64,000 bases of DNA from positions 62,001 to 126,000 of the forward strand of contig NZ_JASBRB010000003.1 in the NCBI RefSeq assembly GCF_029960665.1, written 5' to 3'. Position numbers and translations under genes: made by a program. The notes under the pieces were generated by a model. The model worked only from the letters and a program-made list of their open reading frames with translations, searched no databases and had not been told where the DNA came from. How positions within the stretch are numbered: the stretch's first letter is position 1; every line of letters starts with the position of its first letter. This document shows, in pieces, positions 17,692-30,115 of the stretch. Source of the DNA: Pseudarthrobacter sp. AL07. Lineage in GTDB: Bacteria > Actinomycetota > Actinomycetes > Actinomycetales > Micrococcaceae.

Positions 17692-19182
17692 TCAGCGGTC
17701 GAGATGGGAAGTGTGGACGACAAACTTCCGCATCGCCATCCAGTGGAAGAGCCCGCCGAGCGCAGCACCGAGGATCCAGGCGAAACCGCTGAGCTGGGCC
17801 ATCTGCGGCAGCCATACGGCCAGGACCGAGAAGACGGCAGCCAGGCCGAAGGCCATGAGCGCCCTGCGGTTCCATCCGCCGGTGAAGTGGTAGGCGCCTT
17901 GGGGGTCGGTCGAGTACAGGTCGTGAAGATTAAGGCGTTGCTTCCGCACAACGTAGTAGTCGGCAATGATGATGCCGTACAGCGGGGCCAGCACAGCGCC
18001 CAGCGTGTCAACGAACTTGGGCAGCCCGATGCTTGAGATGACCGCAACCCACAGCGCCCCGATGATGAATCCAGCAACCGCTGTGATCATGCCCGCCTTG
18101 CGGAAGGAGATCCTGGCCGGGCTGATATTCGACAGAGAATAGGACGGGGGGATGAAGTTGGCCACGACATTGATGCCAAGGGTCGCGACCAGGAAGGTCA
18201 CGGCTGCCAGGACGGTGAGAGGAACGCTGTCCACGAGACCGACAATGTCGGCCGGATTGGTCAGAGGCTCTCCCTGCCCGTCCTGGTACAGGAGATAGGC
18301 GCCCGCCGTGATGAATACCGAAAGAAAGGTGAACAGAGCCAAACTGATCGGCAGCCCGGTAAGGTTGCCGAAGCGCATGGCCCGCTCCGTGCGAACGTTG
18401 CGTGCGAAGTCACCGAAGTTGATGACGACGGCGGCGAAGTAGGCCACCATGGTGCCAGTGACTCCTGCGAACGCGGAGAAGGCAGCCCAACCCGTCACAT
18501 CGGCGCGGGAGAAGATGGTCCCGACGGCTTGGGGCAGTTCAGTGCCGACCTGAACCCAGATCGCCACGAGCAGGGCGATCATCACCAAGTAAACGGCTGG
18601 CCCTGCGACGTTGAGGAAGCGTGCAATCCGTTCGATACCGCCAAGGAAGAGCGCAACCTGCAGGGCAGATGCGAGCACATAGGAAACCCAGGACACCCAG
18701 TCCATCCCGAGGAACTCGGCGCCTCCCGGCCTCCCCAGCAGAGCGTTCAAGGCCAGTGAGATTGCCGTCGAAGCGAAATATGTCTGGGCGCCGTACCAGA
18801 AAATGGCGACCACGGCACGGACAATGGCCGGGAACTGGGCTCCTCGCACACCCATTGAAGCCCGGGCAAGCACCGGGAACGGAAACCCATACTTGACACT
18901 TGGCCGCCCGCTCAGATCGACGAGGACCTTGATGATGAATCCGGAGAGCAGGATGGCGGCAAAGACGAACCAGCCGTTGATCCCTGCGGTAATGAACAGG
19001 CTGGCGGCCAGGGTGTAGCCGGCCAGGCTTTGAATGTCGTTTGACCAGACGTTGAAGATGGCGAACCAGCCCCAGGTACGTCTCGACGCCGGCAGCGGGG
19101 CAAGATCCTCGTTATACAGGGACGGATCCGCACCAGTTACCGTCAGGTCGGCGTCCTCAAGGTCATTGTTATGAATGGTCAT
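17692..19182 (-). CDS. NCS1-family nucleobase/allantoin-type permease
   Basis: Integral membrane cation symporter, 496 aa with about 12 hydrophobic segments. The N-terminal NEDLAPLPASRRTWGW and FNVWSNDIQSLAGYTLA are the NCS1 signature, as are GRPSVKYGFPFPVLARASMG and FWYGAQTYF. The family moves allantoin, cytosine, uracil, thiamine or hydantoins with Na+ or H+; the substrate cannot be read from sequence and no catabolic gene is adjacent. The ATG at 19182 follows GAGG five bases upstream; an earlier start at 19200 lacks a site. A good promoter lies at 19250-19278. Confidence 0.88.
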   Translation of the reverse strand: MTIHNNDLEDADLTVTGADPSLYNEDLAPLPASRRTWGWFAIFNVWSNDIQSLAGYTLAASLFITAGINGWFVFAAILLSGFIIKVLVDLSGRPSVKYGFPFPVLARASMGVRGAQFPAIVRAVVAIFWYGAQTYFASTAISLALNALLGRPGGAEFLGMDWVSWVSYVLASALQVALFLGGIERIARFLNVAGPAVYLVMIALLVAIWVQVGTELPQAVGTIFSRADVTGWAAFSAFAGVTGTMVAYFAAVVINFGDFARNVRTERAMRFGNLTGLPISLALFTFLSVFITAGAYLLYQDGQGEPLTNPADIVGLVDSVPLTVLAAVTFLVATLGINVVANFIPPSYSLSNISPARISFRKAGMITAVAGFIIGALWVAVISSIGLPKFVDTLGAVLAPLYGIIIADYYVVRKQRLNLHDLYSTDPQGAYHFTGGWNRRALMAFGLAAVFSVLAVWLPQMAQLSGFAWILGAALGGLFHWMAMRKFVVHTSHLDR

Positions 19183-19249
19183 GACAGCCTCAATCCGCAC
19201 TCAAAAACGCTGGAGAAATTACGTATCGTGGAAACTTTCTTCCGCCGCT

Positions 19250-19278
19250 AGAATATGACCTGGATCACAAAGAGTCAA
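19250..19278 (-). promoter_or_regulatory. Sigma-70-type promoter for the NCS1 permease
   Basis: On the minus strand, TTGACT (19273-19278) and TATTCT (19250-19255) are separated by exactly 17 bp. The predicted start near 19243 gives a leader of about 60 nt before the ATG at 19182. Confidence 0.6.
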
Positions 19279-19464
19279 TGGGGCGATACCCGACCCCCGA
19301 GGTCCGGCGGGCCGCAGAGGACCCGTACACAGTTTCCCTGCACCTGATTCTTTGGCGCTAATGAACAGCGCAGGACGAGGATACTGTGAGGGCACCCGGG
19401 GCTATGATGAAGATGTCCTGTCGGGACTACCCGGCGGACCATCCGCTCGATAGGGGAAAAGATC

Positions 19465-19641
19465 ATGGGTTTGGGTGACAAGTTCAAGCACGCCGCCGAA
19501 AAGGCCGCGGGCAAAGGCAAAGAAACAGCCGGCGAGGCGACCGGGAATGAAAGCCTGAAAGCCCAAGGCAAAACCGACCAGAGCAAGGCAAACCTGAAGC
19601 AGGCCGCAGAAAAAATCAAGGACGCCTTCAAGAAACACTGA
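19465..19641 (+). CDS. csbD: CsbD-family stress-response protein
   Basis: Small, highly charged protein of 58 aa that starts MGLGDKFKHAAEKAAGKGKE and ends KIKDAFKKH. The repeated Lys-Ala-Gly pattern with AGEATGNESLKAQGK is the CsbD signature; members are induced in general stress but have no known biochemical role. AGGGGA eight to nine bases before the ATG is a good ribosome site. It is transcribed away from the permease, so 19183-19464 carries divergent promoters. Another frame immediately downstream encodes a membrane-like segment (see the next entry). Confidence 0.85.
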   Translation: MGLGDKFKHAAEKAAGKGKETAGEATGNESLKAQGKTDQSKANLKQAAEKIKDAFKKH

Positions 19642-20009
19642 GGCCCACGGCCCGCAGGCTGCCGCGGACCGGGGGCGCCGGGCAGAGCGGAAACTCAACC
19701 GTACACACCACGGCCACGCCAAAACATGGCTGACCGCGGGCCTTCTCGCGGCGGCCGCGGCCGCAGGGGTACTCATCTGGCGGGGCCTGCCCGGACGCGG
19801 AGAGCCCGAAGCAGCCCAGGACGGGGAGGGGCCCACGGACGCATCTGACACCAAATCCGGATAACTACCCGGAAGCGACACCAGCCAGGCAGCCCGCGTG
19901 CAGAAGAGAGCGGAGCGGCACAGGGTGCGCCGCCCGCCCTGATTCCCCAGCGACACAAATTCCCATCCTAACTTCCAGTCAACGGGACAACGTCACCCTA
20001 ATTTCCGCG
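19642..20009. other. Intergenic region after csbD with a start-less membrane-like frame
   Basis: From the csbD stop to 19864 the +1 frame stays open and reads ERKLNRTHHGHAKTWLTAG, then a 15-residue hydrophobic stretch, then an acidic tail ending TDASDTKSG at the TAA. Its third positions are GC-rich as in coding DNA, but no ATG, GTG or TTG start exists in frame. It could be a decayed gene, a CTG-started small membrane protein, or a frameshifted extension of CsbD. From 19865 to 20009 nothing was recognised. Confidence 0.3.
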
Positions 20010-21806
20010 TCAGGGAGGGCTCGAGGCTACTTCTGCCCCTGCAGTAAGAACCGCCCCACTGTGCGCCGCCAGCACGAACGAATCGTCGTGGAACAGGGTG
20101 TCCTCGTCCGTCGACAGCAGCACCGAGCCGCCCAAACCGTCCAGCCGCACCGGCGATGCCGAGAAGTTCAGCAGCACCTCCATCGACCCGCGCCGGAAGC
20201 GCAACCAGCCGGCGTCGTCGTCGAACGTCACGTCGGTTTCCTCGAACCCCAGCCCGGCCAGTTCGGGGTGAGCCCGCCGCAGCGCCGTCAGCGAACGGTA
20301 GAGGGACAGGAGCCGCGCGTGGTCACCCTCAGCGGCCTCCGCCCAGTTGAGTTTGGAGCGCCGGAACGTTTCGGGATCCTGTGGATCGGGGACGACGGCG
20401 GGATCCCACCCCATGCGTTCGAACTCGCGGATTCTGCCCTCCGCCGTCGCCTTGCCCAGCTCCGGTTCGGGGTGCGAGGTGAAGAACTGCCAAGGGGTAG
20501 AGGCCCCGAACTCCTCGCCCATAAACAGCATGGGCGTAAACGGCGCGGTCAGCGTCAGCACTGCGGCTACGGCCAGCGGGCCGTACGGGAGGGACTGGGA
20601 CAGCCTGTCGCCGATGGCACGGTTGCCGATCTGGTCGTGGTTCTGGCTGCAGACCACCAAGGCCGCGGGGTGGACCAGCGAGGTGTCGATGGGCCGGCCG
20701 TGGTGGCGTCCGCGGAAGCTGGAGTAGCTGCCGTCGTGCAGGAAGCCATCCTTGAGGACCTTGGCCAGCACGCCGAGGGACGCGAAATCGCCGTAATACC
20801 CTGCGGTCTCGCCGCTGACATTGACGTGCACCGCATGGTGGAAGTCGTCGCTCCACTGCCCGGCAAGACCGAAGCCGTTGGAATCGCGGGGATAGATCAG
20901 CCGCGGATTGTTCAGGTCCGATTCGGCGATCAAGGTCTTGGGAAGCCCTGTCTCCGTGGAGATGGCATCGCCCAGCGCGCCGAACTCCTCCAGGAGGTGC
21001 ACGGCCCGCTCATCGCGGAGTGCGTGAACGGCATCCAGTCGCAGCCCGTCCACGTGATAGTCGCGCAGCCACAGGGCCGCGTTGTCCAGGATGTATTCAC
21101 GGACGACGTCGGAGCCCGGGCCGTCGAGGTTGACCGAATCGCCCCACGTGTTGGCGTCCCCCTGTTTGAGGTAGGGGCCGAATTTGGGCAGGTAGTTGCC
21201 GCTGGGGCCCAGGTGGTTGTAGACCACGTCCTGGATGACGCCCAGTCCGGCGGCGTGGGCGGCGTCCACAAAGCGCTGGTAGGCCGCAGGCCCGCCGTAG
21301 CCTTCGTGGACCGCGAACCACTGGACACCGTCGTAACCCCAGTTGTGGGTACCGTTGAATCCGTTGACCGGCAGCAGCTCCACAAAGTCGACGCCCAGGT
21401 CCGCGAGGTATCCGAGCTTATCCGCGGCGGCGTCCAATGTTCCTTCGGGGGTGAAGGTTCCCACGTGAAGTTCGTAGATGACCGAACCGCGCAGTTCCTT
21501 GCCCTGCCAGCCGGCGTCCTGCCAAGCGTAGGAGCCGGGATCGAAGGTGCGGGACAGGGCATGGACACCATCCGGGAGGCGGCGGGACCGGGGGTCCGGC
21601 AGTGGATGCGTCTCGCCGTCGAGCAGGTAACCGTACTCCACGTCTGAGTCCGCCGGCGCGTCCGGCGCGGACCACCAGCCATCTGCACCAGGGGCTGCCG
21701 CCAGCTGCTTCATGGGGTACTGCTGCCCGTTGGCGAGCAGCGAAACGGCCGAGGCGTCCGGGGCCCAGACATCGAACCGGCCGGAACCGTGGTGCGTCAG
21801 GCTCAT
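20010..21806 (-). CDS. treZ: Malto-oligosyltrehalose trehalohydrolase
   Basis: GH13 enzyme that releases free trehalose from the maltooligosyl trehalose made by TreY, 598 aa. An N-terminal E-set domain ([15 protein letters not shown]) leads into the barrel: [14 protein letters not shown], then [11 protein letters not shown] with the nucleophile Asp, [11 protein letters not shown] with the acid Glu, and [12 protein letters not shown] with the transition-state Asp. It is last in the glgX-treY-treZ operon and overlaps treY by 4 nt. Confidence 0.96.
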   Translation of the reverse strand: MSLTHHGSGRFDVWAPDASAVSLLANGQQYPMKQLAAAPGADGWWSAPDAPADSDVEYGYLLDGETHPLPDPRSRRLPDGVHALSRTFDPGSYAWQDAGWQGKELRGSVIYELHVGTFTPEGTLDAAADKLGYLADLGVDFVELLPVNGFNGTHNWGYDGVQWFAVHEGYGGPAAYQRFVDAAHAAGLGVIQDVVYNHLGPSGNYLPKFGPYLKQGDANTWGDSVNLDGPGSDVVREYILDNAALWLRDYHVDGLRLDAVHALRDERAVHLLEEFGALGDAISTETGLPKTLIAESDLNNPRLIYPRDSNGFGLAGQWSDDFHHAVHVNVSGETAGYYGDFASLGVLAKVLKDGFLHDGSYSSFRGRHHGRPIDTSLVHPAALVVCSQNHDQIGNRAIGDRLSQSLPYGPLAVAAVLTLTAPFTPMLFMGEEFGASTPWQFFTSHPEPELGKATAEGRIREFERMGWDPAVVPDPQDPETFRRSKLNWAEAAEGDHARLLSLYRSLTALRRAHPELAGLGFEETDVTFDDDAGWLRFRRGSMEVLLNFSASPVRLDGLGGSVLLSTDEDTLFHDDSFVLAAHSGAVLTAGAEVASSPP

Positions 21807-24138
21807 GCGTTCTCTCCGTTCACGGGCGCCAGCAGCGCCACAGGGTAAGGCTGGAGGATGTCGGCCACCGGCACCGGGCCTGGGCCGTGCGTCCGTCCTG
21901 TAAGTTCATCGCACATGGCCGTGGAAAGTTCGACGGCGGTATCCCGCCACCCGCCGGCGCGTTCCAGTCCGCAGGGAAGCCGAGTTGCCAGGGTCAGGGC
22001 GCCTCTTGTGGCGCCAGCCCCACGGTCGAACGCCACCAGGTGGTCAGCGGCCGGGCCGGACGCAAGAACGGGCCGGTAGCCCTCGAAAAGTTCGGGCCGG
22101 TCCCGGCGCAGCCGGAGCGCCCGGGAGGTCACCAGCAGTTTGGCGGCTTCGTCCCGGAAGTCTGCCGGAAGGGTACCCGCATCCAGCACGGCCAAGGCGG
22201 TTTCGCGCCGTTCGAAGTCGACAGCCCGCCGGTTGTCCGGGTCGGCCAGCGACCGGTCGTGGAATTCGGTGCCCTGGTAAACATCGGGCACCCCGGGCAT
22301 GGTCAGCTGGAGCAGCTTCAGGGACAGCGAATTGGTTGCGGCAAAGGCAGCCGTCCGGGCGACGAAGTCCTCGATCACGGTCGTGACCCGGTCGTCGTCG
22401 AACGCAGCATTCACAGCAGCCGTGACCCGTGATTCGAACTTCTCGTCCGGATCTGTCCACGTGGTGGAGTTGGCTGCCTCCCGGGCGGCTTTCTCGGCGT
22501 AGGCATGCAACCGTTCCCGCGACGCCGGCCACGCACCGATGACCGCCTGCCACAGCAACGCCTCGAACGGGCCGTCGGGCACCGGGGCGAGCCCGCGAAG
22601 AGTGTCCAGGGTTCCTGCCCACTCCGCCGGCAGCTCAGCGATCACGGAGATCCGTGCCCGCGTGTCCTCGCTGCGCTTGGTGTCGTGCGTGGTCAGCGTG
22701 GTCATGGACAGCGGCAGGGACTCTTGGCGCTCGGCCATCCGCCGGTGGAACTCTTCCGGGGCGAGCGAGAAGTGGGACGGGTCCGCTCCCACTTCCGTCA
22801 GTGTCCCCAGCCGGTTGTAGCGGTAGAAGGCCGTGTCCTCAACACCCTTGGCCATCACCATGCCGGACGTCTGCTGGAACCGCAGGCCCAGTTCAGTCTC
22901 GGGCTTCAGCAGGAGGGGAAGCAGAGCCTCCAGCGTGTCGGAAAGGTCAGGACGCTGGCGAGCAGCAGCCGCGCAGGCTTCACGCAGCACATCCTCACCC
23001 GTGGGCAGGTAGGTGCGGTACACGGGGAAAGCCGCGATGACCTCGGCCAGGGCATCCGCCGAGGCTTCCGCGGACAGGTCAGCAGACAGCCCGGCGTCAG
23101 CATGGACCAGGCGGGCCAGCCGCAGGACCTCGGACCGCAGCATGCCATCAGCCACGGCACGCTTGGTCCCCAGGATCATGCCCGCATAGTCGGCAGGCTC
23201 CCCGGAACGGAGCTGTGCATCCAACGCGTTCAGAGCAGCCTCGCCGGCCGGTTCCACCAGCAGCCGGTCCAGGTCGGCCAGGGCGTCATAGCCGGTGGTG
23301 CCCTCGCAGGCGAATTCCGTCGGGAGCTCCTCCCCCGGCTCCAGGATCTTCTCCACCAGGACGTACGCTCCGCCGCTGAGGTCCTTGAGCCACCGAAGAT
23401 ACCCGGCGGGATCCGCCAGGCCGTCCGGGTGGTCCACGCGCAGCCCGTCAACCAGGCCGGCATCGAACCACCGCTTCACCTCTGCGTGGGCCTGGTCGAA
23501 GACCCAGGGGTTCTCAACCCGGATACCCGCCAAGGTGTTGACCGCGAAGAACCGCCGGTAGTTCAGCTCATTGTCCGCCCGGCGCCAGGAGACGAGTTCG
23601 TAATGCTGCCGCTCATGCACAGCCCGCGGAGAGTCGCCGTCGGAGTATGATCCTGCGGCCAACGGAAACCGGTGGCCGTAATAGTGGAGCTCGCCATCGG
23701 CAACCTCCAGCACATCAAGGTCGTCATCGCCGCCCAGGACGGGGATCCGGATCCGGCCGGCACCAAAGTCCCAGTCGACGTCGAACGCTTCCGCGTACGG
23801 CGAGCCGCGCCCTTCCTGCAACAGCGACCACCACCACGGGTTCTGCGCCGGCGAGGCCACACCCACATGGTTGGGGACAATGTCCACAAGCACGCCCATG
23901 CCATGTTCCCGCGCGGCAGCAGAAAGCGCCAGCAGTCCTTCCGGGCCGCCCCGCTCCGGATCCACCGACGACGGATCCGTCACGTCGTAGCCGTGATCGG
24001 ATCTTTGTTCCGCCGTCAGGATCGGAGACAGGTAGACCCAGTCCACACCCAGTGATTTCAGGTACGGAACCGTTTCGGCAGCATCGAAAAGCGTGAAGCT
24101 GCTCCGGATCTGGAGCCGGTAGGTGGACGCCGGAACCT

Positions 24139-24142
<4 letters not shown>
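21803..24142 (-). CDS. treY: Malto-oligosyltrehalose synthase
   Basis: GH13 isomerase converting the reducing-end alpha-1,4 bond of maltodextrins to alpha,alpha-1,1, 779 aa. Signatures are [20 protein letters not shown] at the N-terminus, [43 protein letters not shown] with the nucleophile, and [12 protein letters not shown] with the acid Glu. Overlaps of 4 nt with glgX upstream and treZ downstream show a tightly coupled operon turning glycogen into trehalose, an osmo- and desiccation protectant. Confidence 0.96.
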
Positions 24143-26394
<2,252 letters not shown>

Positions 26395-26435
26395 GCGTAC
26401 TCCTCATAATTGTTCGACAGCCGGGGCGTGGACAC

Positions 26436-26454
26436 AAAAACCGCCCCAGCCGGT
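26436..26454 (-). terminator. Weak hairpin with T-run after nnr
   Basis: On the minus strand, ACCG (complement of 26451-26454) pairs with CGGT and is followed by TTTTT (26436-26440), 14 bp past the nnr stop. The stem is only four base pairs, so termination before glgX may be partial. Confidence 0.3.
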
Positions 26455-26467
26455 GCAGAACCTCTGC

Positions 26468-28081
26468 CTACGGTAGCGGGTGGGTGAGACTATTACGTTT
26501 CTGACCCGTCGGTTTACTAAGCATGCTGGCTTTACTCCAAACGTCTGGTACGGCGTCGGCAATGCGGCCTGCTGTCAGCGGCCCGCCGCCGGACGCCGTT
26601 GCCCCGGCAAGCCCGTGGAGACTTGCCCCGAGGGCTGCAATCGCCGCCCAGCGCTCGTCCGGATCGATGCCCGCGTCACGGAAGCGCCCGACGTCGGACC
26701 CCATCTGGGCGAGCAGCGCACCGATGATCCCGGCCAGGACGTCGCCGCTTCCGGCGGTGGCAAGCCACGGCGTGCCGTCCGCCTGGCTGTAGAAGTCTTG
26801 AAAGGGCGACGCAACCACCGTGGTGGCGCCCTTCAGCAGGACGGTGGCCTCGGTCAGCACGGCCGCACGCCGGGCAGCACCGAGGGTGGAGGACTCGACG
26901 GCGCTACGCTCGGGGGCAGGATCAAAGTCGGGGCTGTCCGGGGACGAGGCAAGCCGCTGCAGGAGGGACGCCAGTTCGCCGGCGTGCGGCGTGAGCACCA
27001 CCTGCGGCCCCAGGACCACGGGCAGGGCAGGCAGCGCCCCGGCGTCGGCGATCACGGGCAGGCCGGACTCCACGGCGTCGTGGGCGCGCTGGAGCTGTTC
27101 GGTGTCGCCGGGCCCCATGCCCGAACCAACGAGCCACGCCTGGACGTGGGTGTCCGCAACGGAGCCCGTGCTGCAGACTACTTCCGGGCAGGACTGCCGG
27201 ACCAGGTTGGCTACCTCGGGCGGACCCAGGTAGCGGACCATCGCCGCGCCGGCAGCCAGCGCGCCACGGCAGGCGAGCACGGCGGCGCCGGGATAGTCGG
27301 CGGATCCGGCCACAACGCCCAGGACGCCGCGGGAGTACTTGTGCGAGCGCCTCCCGGGCTGCGGCAGGAGCCGGGCCAGGTCCGGCAGCTCAAACCTGCG
27401 CAGCGCCGGCCACGGCAGGTGTTCTTCGATGCCTATGGGCACCACGTGGACGCGGCCGGCATGATCGGCGCCAGGGTCCGCCAGCAGTCCCACCTTGGCT
27501 GCGCCGAATGTTACGGTCACATCCGCGGAGAGCACCGGCTCATGCGCTTCCCCGGTATCGGCGTCCACGCCGCTGGGAACATCGCAGGCCACCACGATCC
27601 CCGGCTCCCCGGACGAGAGCCGCAGTTCCGCAAGACCCCTGACCAGGTCAGCGGCCACCCCGCGTAAACCCCCGTTGGCGCCTGTCCCCAGGATTGCGTC
27701 AATTACGACGTCGGCACTCGCCAAGTGTGCCGCCAGCTGGCCGGCATTGACCTCAGTGAGGAGGTGCACGCGCCCGCCGGCGCGCTCAAAAGCAGCCAGC
27801 GCCTCGGGGTGCGCCGCTCCGGCGGTGAGCACCGCCGTCGCACGCATTCCCCTGGCGGCCAGGAACGAGGCGGCGAAGAGGCCGTCTCCGCCGTTGTTGC
27901 CTTTGCCTGCGAGGACGGCCACGCTGGCGCCGTAAAGTCGCCGGCCGCGTGCCTTCAGCTCGTGCACCACCGCGTTGGCAAGCCCGTGGGAGGCTCTCTG
28001 CATCAGAACAGCGCCCATCCCGGCAGTCAGGAACGGCTGTTCGGCCACCCTGATCTGGGTTCCGGTATAGGCGCTGATCAC
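26468..28081 (-). CDS. nnr: Bifunctional NAD(P)H-hydrate epimerase/dehydratase
   Basis: Repairs damaged NADHX and NADPHX. The fused protein is about 537 aa: an N-terminal YjeF_N epimerase half (VLAGKGNNGGDGLFAA at about 55-70) and a C-terminal ribokinase-like ADP-dependent dehydratase half (RGVLGVVAGSADYPGAAVL, GSGMGPGD, VLTPHAGELASLL, TAGSGDVLAGIIGALLAQ). GTG at 28081 (VISAYTGTQIR) is chosen because it places the start at the usual family N-terminus and clears the acpS stop by 37 bp. The longer frame to 28162 would overlap acpS by 44 bp with a Pro-rich leader. Confidence 0.92.
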   Translation of the reverse strand: MISAYTGTQIRVAEQPFLTAGMGAVLMQRASHGLANAVVHELKARGRRLYGASVAVLAGKGNNGGDGLFAASFLAARGMRATAVLTAGAAHPEALAAFERAGGRVHLLTEVNAGQLAAHLASADVVIDAILGTGANGGLRGVAADLVRGLAELRLSSGEPGIVVACDVPSGVDADTGEAHEPVLSADVTVTFGAAKVGLLADPGADHAGRVHVVPIGIEEHLPWPALRRFELPDLARLLPQPGRRSHKYSRGVLGVVAGSADYPGAAVLACRGALAAGAAMVRYLGPPEVANLVRQSCPEVVCSTGSVADTHVQAWLVGSGMGPGDTEQLQRAHDAVESGLPVIADAGALPALPVVLGPQVVLTPHAGELASLLQRLASSPDSPDFDPAPERSAVESSTLGAARRAAVLTEATVLLKGATTVVASPFQDFYSQADGTPWLATAGSGDVLAGIIGALLAQMGSDVGRFRDAGIDPDERWAAIAALGASLHGLAGATASGGGPLTAGRIADAVPDVWSKASMLSKPTGQKRNSLTHPLP

Positions 28082-28118
28082 GGTGTCAGGTCCGTCGGTG
28101 GGCTGAGCAGTAGGTGGC

Positions 28119-28466
28119 TCAGCCTTCGGCCAGGACCGTGGCGGTGGCGATCCCGCCGTCATGGCTCATGGAGACGTGCCAGCGCTTGACGCCCTTGGAC
28201 TCGGCCACCGCGAGGACGGTGCCTTTGACCTGGATGGTGGGGCCGTGCTGGTCCAGGCCAATCCAGCAGTCCTGCCAGTTCATGCCGGCGGGCGCGCCGA
28301 GGACCTTGGCCACGGCCTCCTTGGCGGCGAACCGCGCGGCCAGCGAGCGGGTGTTCAGCTCGCGTTCCGCGGGTACGAACAGCCGGTCGCGGAGCCCCGG
28401 GGTGCGCTCAAGCTGGCGGCCGAACCGCTCGATGTCTACAACGTCTACGCCAATGCCAACAATCAT
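28119..28466 (-). CDS. acpS: Holo-[acyl-carrier-protein] synthase
   Basis: Transfers phosphopantetheine from CoA to acyl carrier protein; 115 aa, typical length. [15 protein letters not shown] carries the Mg-binding Asp, [15 protein letters not shown] the catalytic Glu-Lys motif, and [18 protein letters not shown] the C-terminal signature. It precedes nnr by 37 bp on the same strand, a common actinobacterial pairing. It is divergent from hipBA. Confidence 0.95.
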   Translation of the reverse strand: MIVGIGVDVVDIERFGRQLERTPGLRDRLFVPAERELNTRSLAARFAAKEAVAKVLGAPAGMNWQDCWIGLDQHGPTIQVKGTVLAVAESKGVKRWHVSMSHDGGIATATVLAEG

Positions 28467-28515
28467 GGCGCTATTCTACGGGGACGCTCCGCACCTGCCG
28501 TGCACAGCGCGCGCC

Positions 28516-28561
28516 ATTACGTTTTCGTAATCACGCTGGTATGATTACGAAAAGGTAATCA
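28516..28561 (+). promoter_or_regulatory. hipBA promoter with paired operators
   Basis: Two palindromes lie 28 bp apart centre to centre: ATTACG-TTTT-CGTAAT (28516-28531) and TGATTAC-GAAAAG-GTAATCA (28542-28561). Between them TTTTCGTAATCA (28522-28533) and TGATTACGAAAA (28542-28553) also form a perfect 12-bp inverted repeat. The likely -10 box TATGAT (28540-28545) overlaps the second site, the layout expected for autorepression by HipB. Confidence 0.65.
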
Positions 28562-28599
28562 TTAGTCAGCTACTACGAATAACTTATCAAGGAGGCTGC

Positions 28600-28827
28600 G
28601 TGCACGGCGTCATGAAGTCAGTAGCGGACCTGGGCCTGATGGTCTACGGCATCCGCCAACGCAGCGGCCTCTCCCAGCGCGAGCTTGCCAGCCGACTCGG
28701 CGTCAGCCAGCGGTACCTCTCCGAGCTGGAGACGGGCAAGCCCAAGGTGCTCAACGACCAGTTCTTCGCCGTCATGGAAAAACTGGGCATCGAACTGACG
28801 TTCCGGGAAGGTGCCGACCGTGGCTGA
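28600..28827 (+). CDS. hipB: HipB-like antitoxin, XRE-family repressor
   Basis: 75-aa helix-turn-helix protein. LSQRELASRLGVSQRYLSE is a textbook Cro/CI recognition unit at about residues 25-43, followed by LETGKPKV and a short beta-like end LGIELTFRE. It should bind the operators at 28516-28561 and neutralise HipA. GTG at 28600 is favoured by AAGGAGG four bases upstream; ATG at 28612 would be too far from that site. Its stop overlaps the preferred hipA start by 8 nt. Confidence 0.88.
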   Translation: MHGVMKSVADLGLMVYGIRQRSGLSQRELASRLGVSQRYLSELETGKPKVLNDQFFAVMEKLGIELTFREGADRG

Positions 28828-30115
28828 AGCTCAGGATGTCCACCTCTACGGCACCGTCATCGGCCGCATGGTCCGCAACAGTGCGGCCACAGTCACGTTC
28901 GAATCCTCCGAGGCGGGGATGGCCCGGTTCGGGATCGGCTCCAGAATCCTGTCCGCCAACCTCCCCCTCGGACCCCGTCCCTCGACCCCGGAGTCGGCCA
29001 CCGCATTCTTTGGTGGACTACTGCCTGAAGGCTCCGGCCGGACCAACCTCGCCAAACAGGCTCAGGCCGGCCGCAACGACGTGTTCGCACTGGTCTCCTA
29101 TGCCGGCCGCGACGTCGCCGGCGCCATCCGTGTCGGCGGCGCCCCCGGGGAACCGGCCGAATCCTATGAGGCCCTGACCGATGAGCAGATCGCCGAGCGG
29201 TTGACCCTCATCAACGACTACGCGCTTGGCGCCGTCGGCGGCGGCGGCTCTTTGGCCGGTTACCAGCCTAAGACCACCCTTGCCCTGCTGGACGGAGCCT
29301 GGCACGCGGGCGTCGACGGCGCCGCCTCCACCCACATCCTCAAGCCGGTGGCCGCCGGGAACGAGCATGCCCTGCACGCCGAGGCGTTCTGTCTAGAGCT
29401 TTCGCGGCGGATCGGTCTGACCACGTTCGCCAGCGACGTGCGCTCCTTCGCGGGCCGGAGCGTCCTCGTCCTGGAACGCTACGACCGCCGCATGGCCGGT
29501 CGGAGCGTGGAGCGTATCCACCAAGAGGACGGCGCCCAGGCCCTCGGACTGCCTTGGGACACGGACAGCAAATTCGAAGGCGTCAATCCCACGGCAAAGC
29601 TGAAGAACCTCGCCGGGCTGCTGCGACGACGCCGGGACATCCTCGGAGCCGGGCCCGACGACCGCGAGACACTACTCGCGCACACGGCGTTCAACACCGC
29701 CGTCGGCAACACTGACGCCCACGCCAAGAATTTCTCCACGCTGCGGAGCCCGAACGGAACCGTCACTCTGGCGCCCCTCTACGACGTGTCAACACACGCC
29801 CTCGCGCCCAACGGTCAGCTGAACATGTCCCTCCGGATCAACTCCCGCGCCTATCAGCCGTCACTGACCGTAGATGACCTCGTCGCCGAGGGCGTCTCCT
29901 GGGGACTCGACGAACGGCAAGCACGGCACTCGGTCACCGGAACGCTCGAGGAGCTGGCCCACGTCCTCGAACAAGCGGACGCATCCGCCGTCGGAGAGAA
30001 AGTGGCGCGGTACATCGGCCACGGGACGAGGAACCTTCTGAACGGCAAGGCCGCCGGGATTGGCGGCGCGCACCCGTCCCTTGCCGCACTGGGCCCAGTT
30101 CCGGGCCCTAGCTGA
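28820..30115 (+). CDS. hipA: HipA-like serine/threonine kinase toxin
   Basis: Toxin kinase of about 431 aa. The N-terminal HipA domain (LPLGPRP, AFFGGLLPEGSGR) is followed by the Gly-rich ATP loop GGGGSLAGYQPKTTLAL at about 140-157, catalytic GNTDAHAKNFS at about 295-305, and metal-binding APLYDVSTH, so all kinase residues look intact. The E. coli enzyme phosphorylates glutamyl-tRNA synthetase and causes growth arrest; targets here are unknown. GTG at 28820 lies inside the hipB stop (GTGGCTGA) with a purine-rich site before it; GTG at 28811 is the alternative. Its 3' end overlaps the convergent gene by 8 bp. Confidence 0.88.
   Translation: MAEAQDVHLYGTVIGRMVRNSAATVTFESSEAGMARFGIGSRILSANLPLGPRPSTPESATAFFGGLLPEGSGRTNLAKQAQAGRNDVFALVSYAGRDVAGAIRVGGAPGEPAESYEALTDEQIAERLTLINDYALGAVGGGGSLAGYQPKTTLALLDGAWHAGVDGAASTHILKPVAAGNEHALHAEAFCLELSRRIGLTTFASDVRSFAGRSVLVLERYDRRMAGRSVERIHQEDGAQALGLPWDTDSKFEGVNPTAKLKNLAGLLRRRRDILGAGPDDRETLLAHTAFNTAVGNTDAHAKNFSTLRSPNGTVTLAPLYDVSTHALAPNGQLNMSLRINSRAYQPSLTVDDLVAEGVSWGLDERQARHSVTGTLEELAHVLEQADASAVGEKVARYIGHGTRNLLNGKAAGIGGAHPSLAALGPVPGPS

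Noticed and set aside
17451-17875. Two overlapping frames of 113 and 132 codons on opposite strands near the permease 3' end
   Set aside because: Both are Arg/Pro/Gly-rich shadow frames; the transposase-like reading is in another frame.
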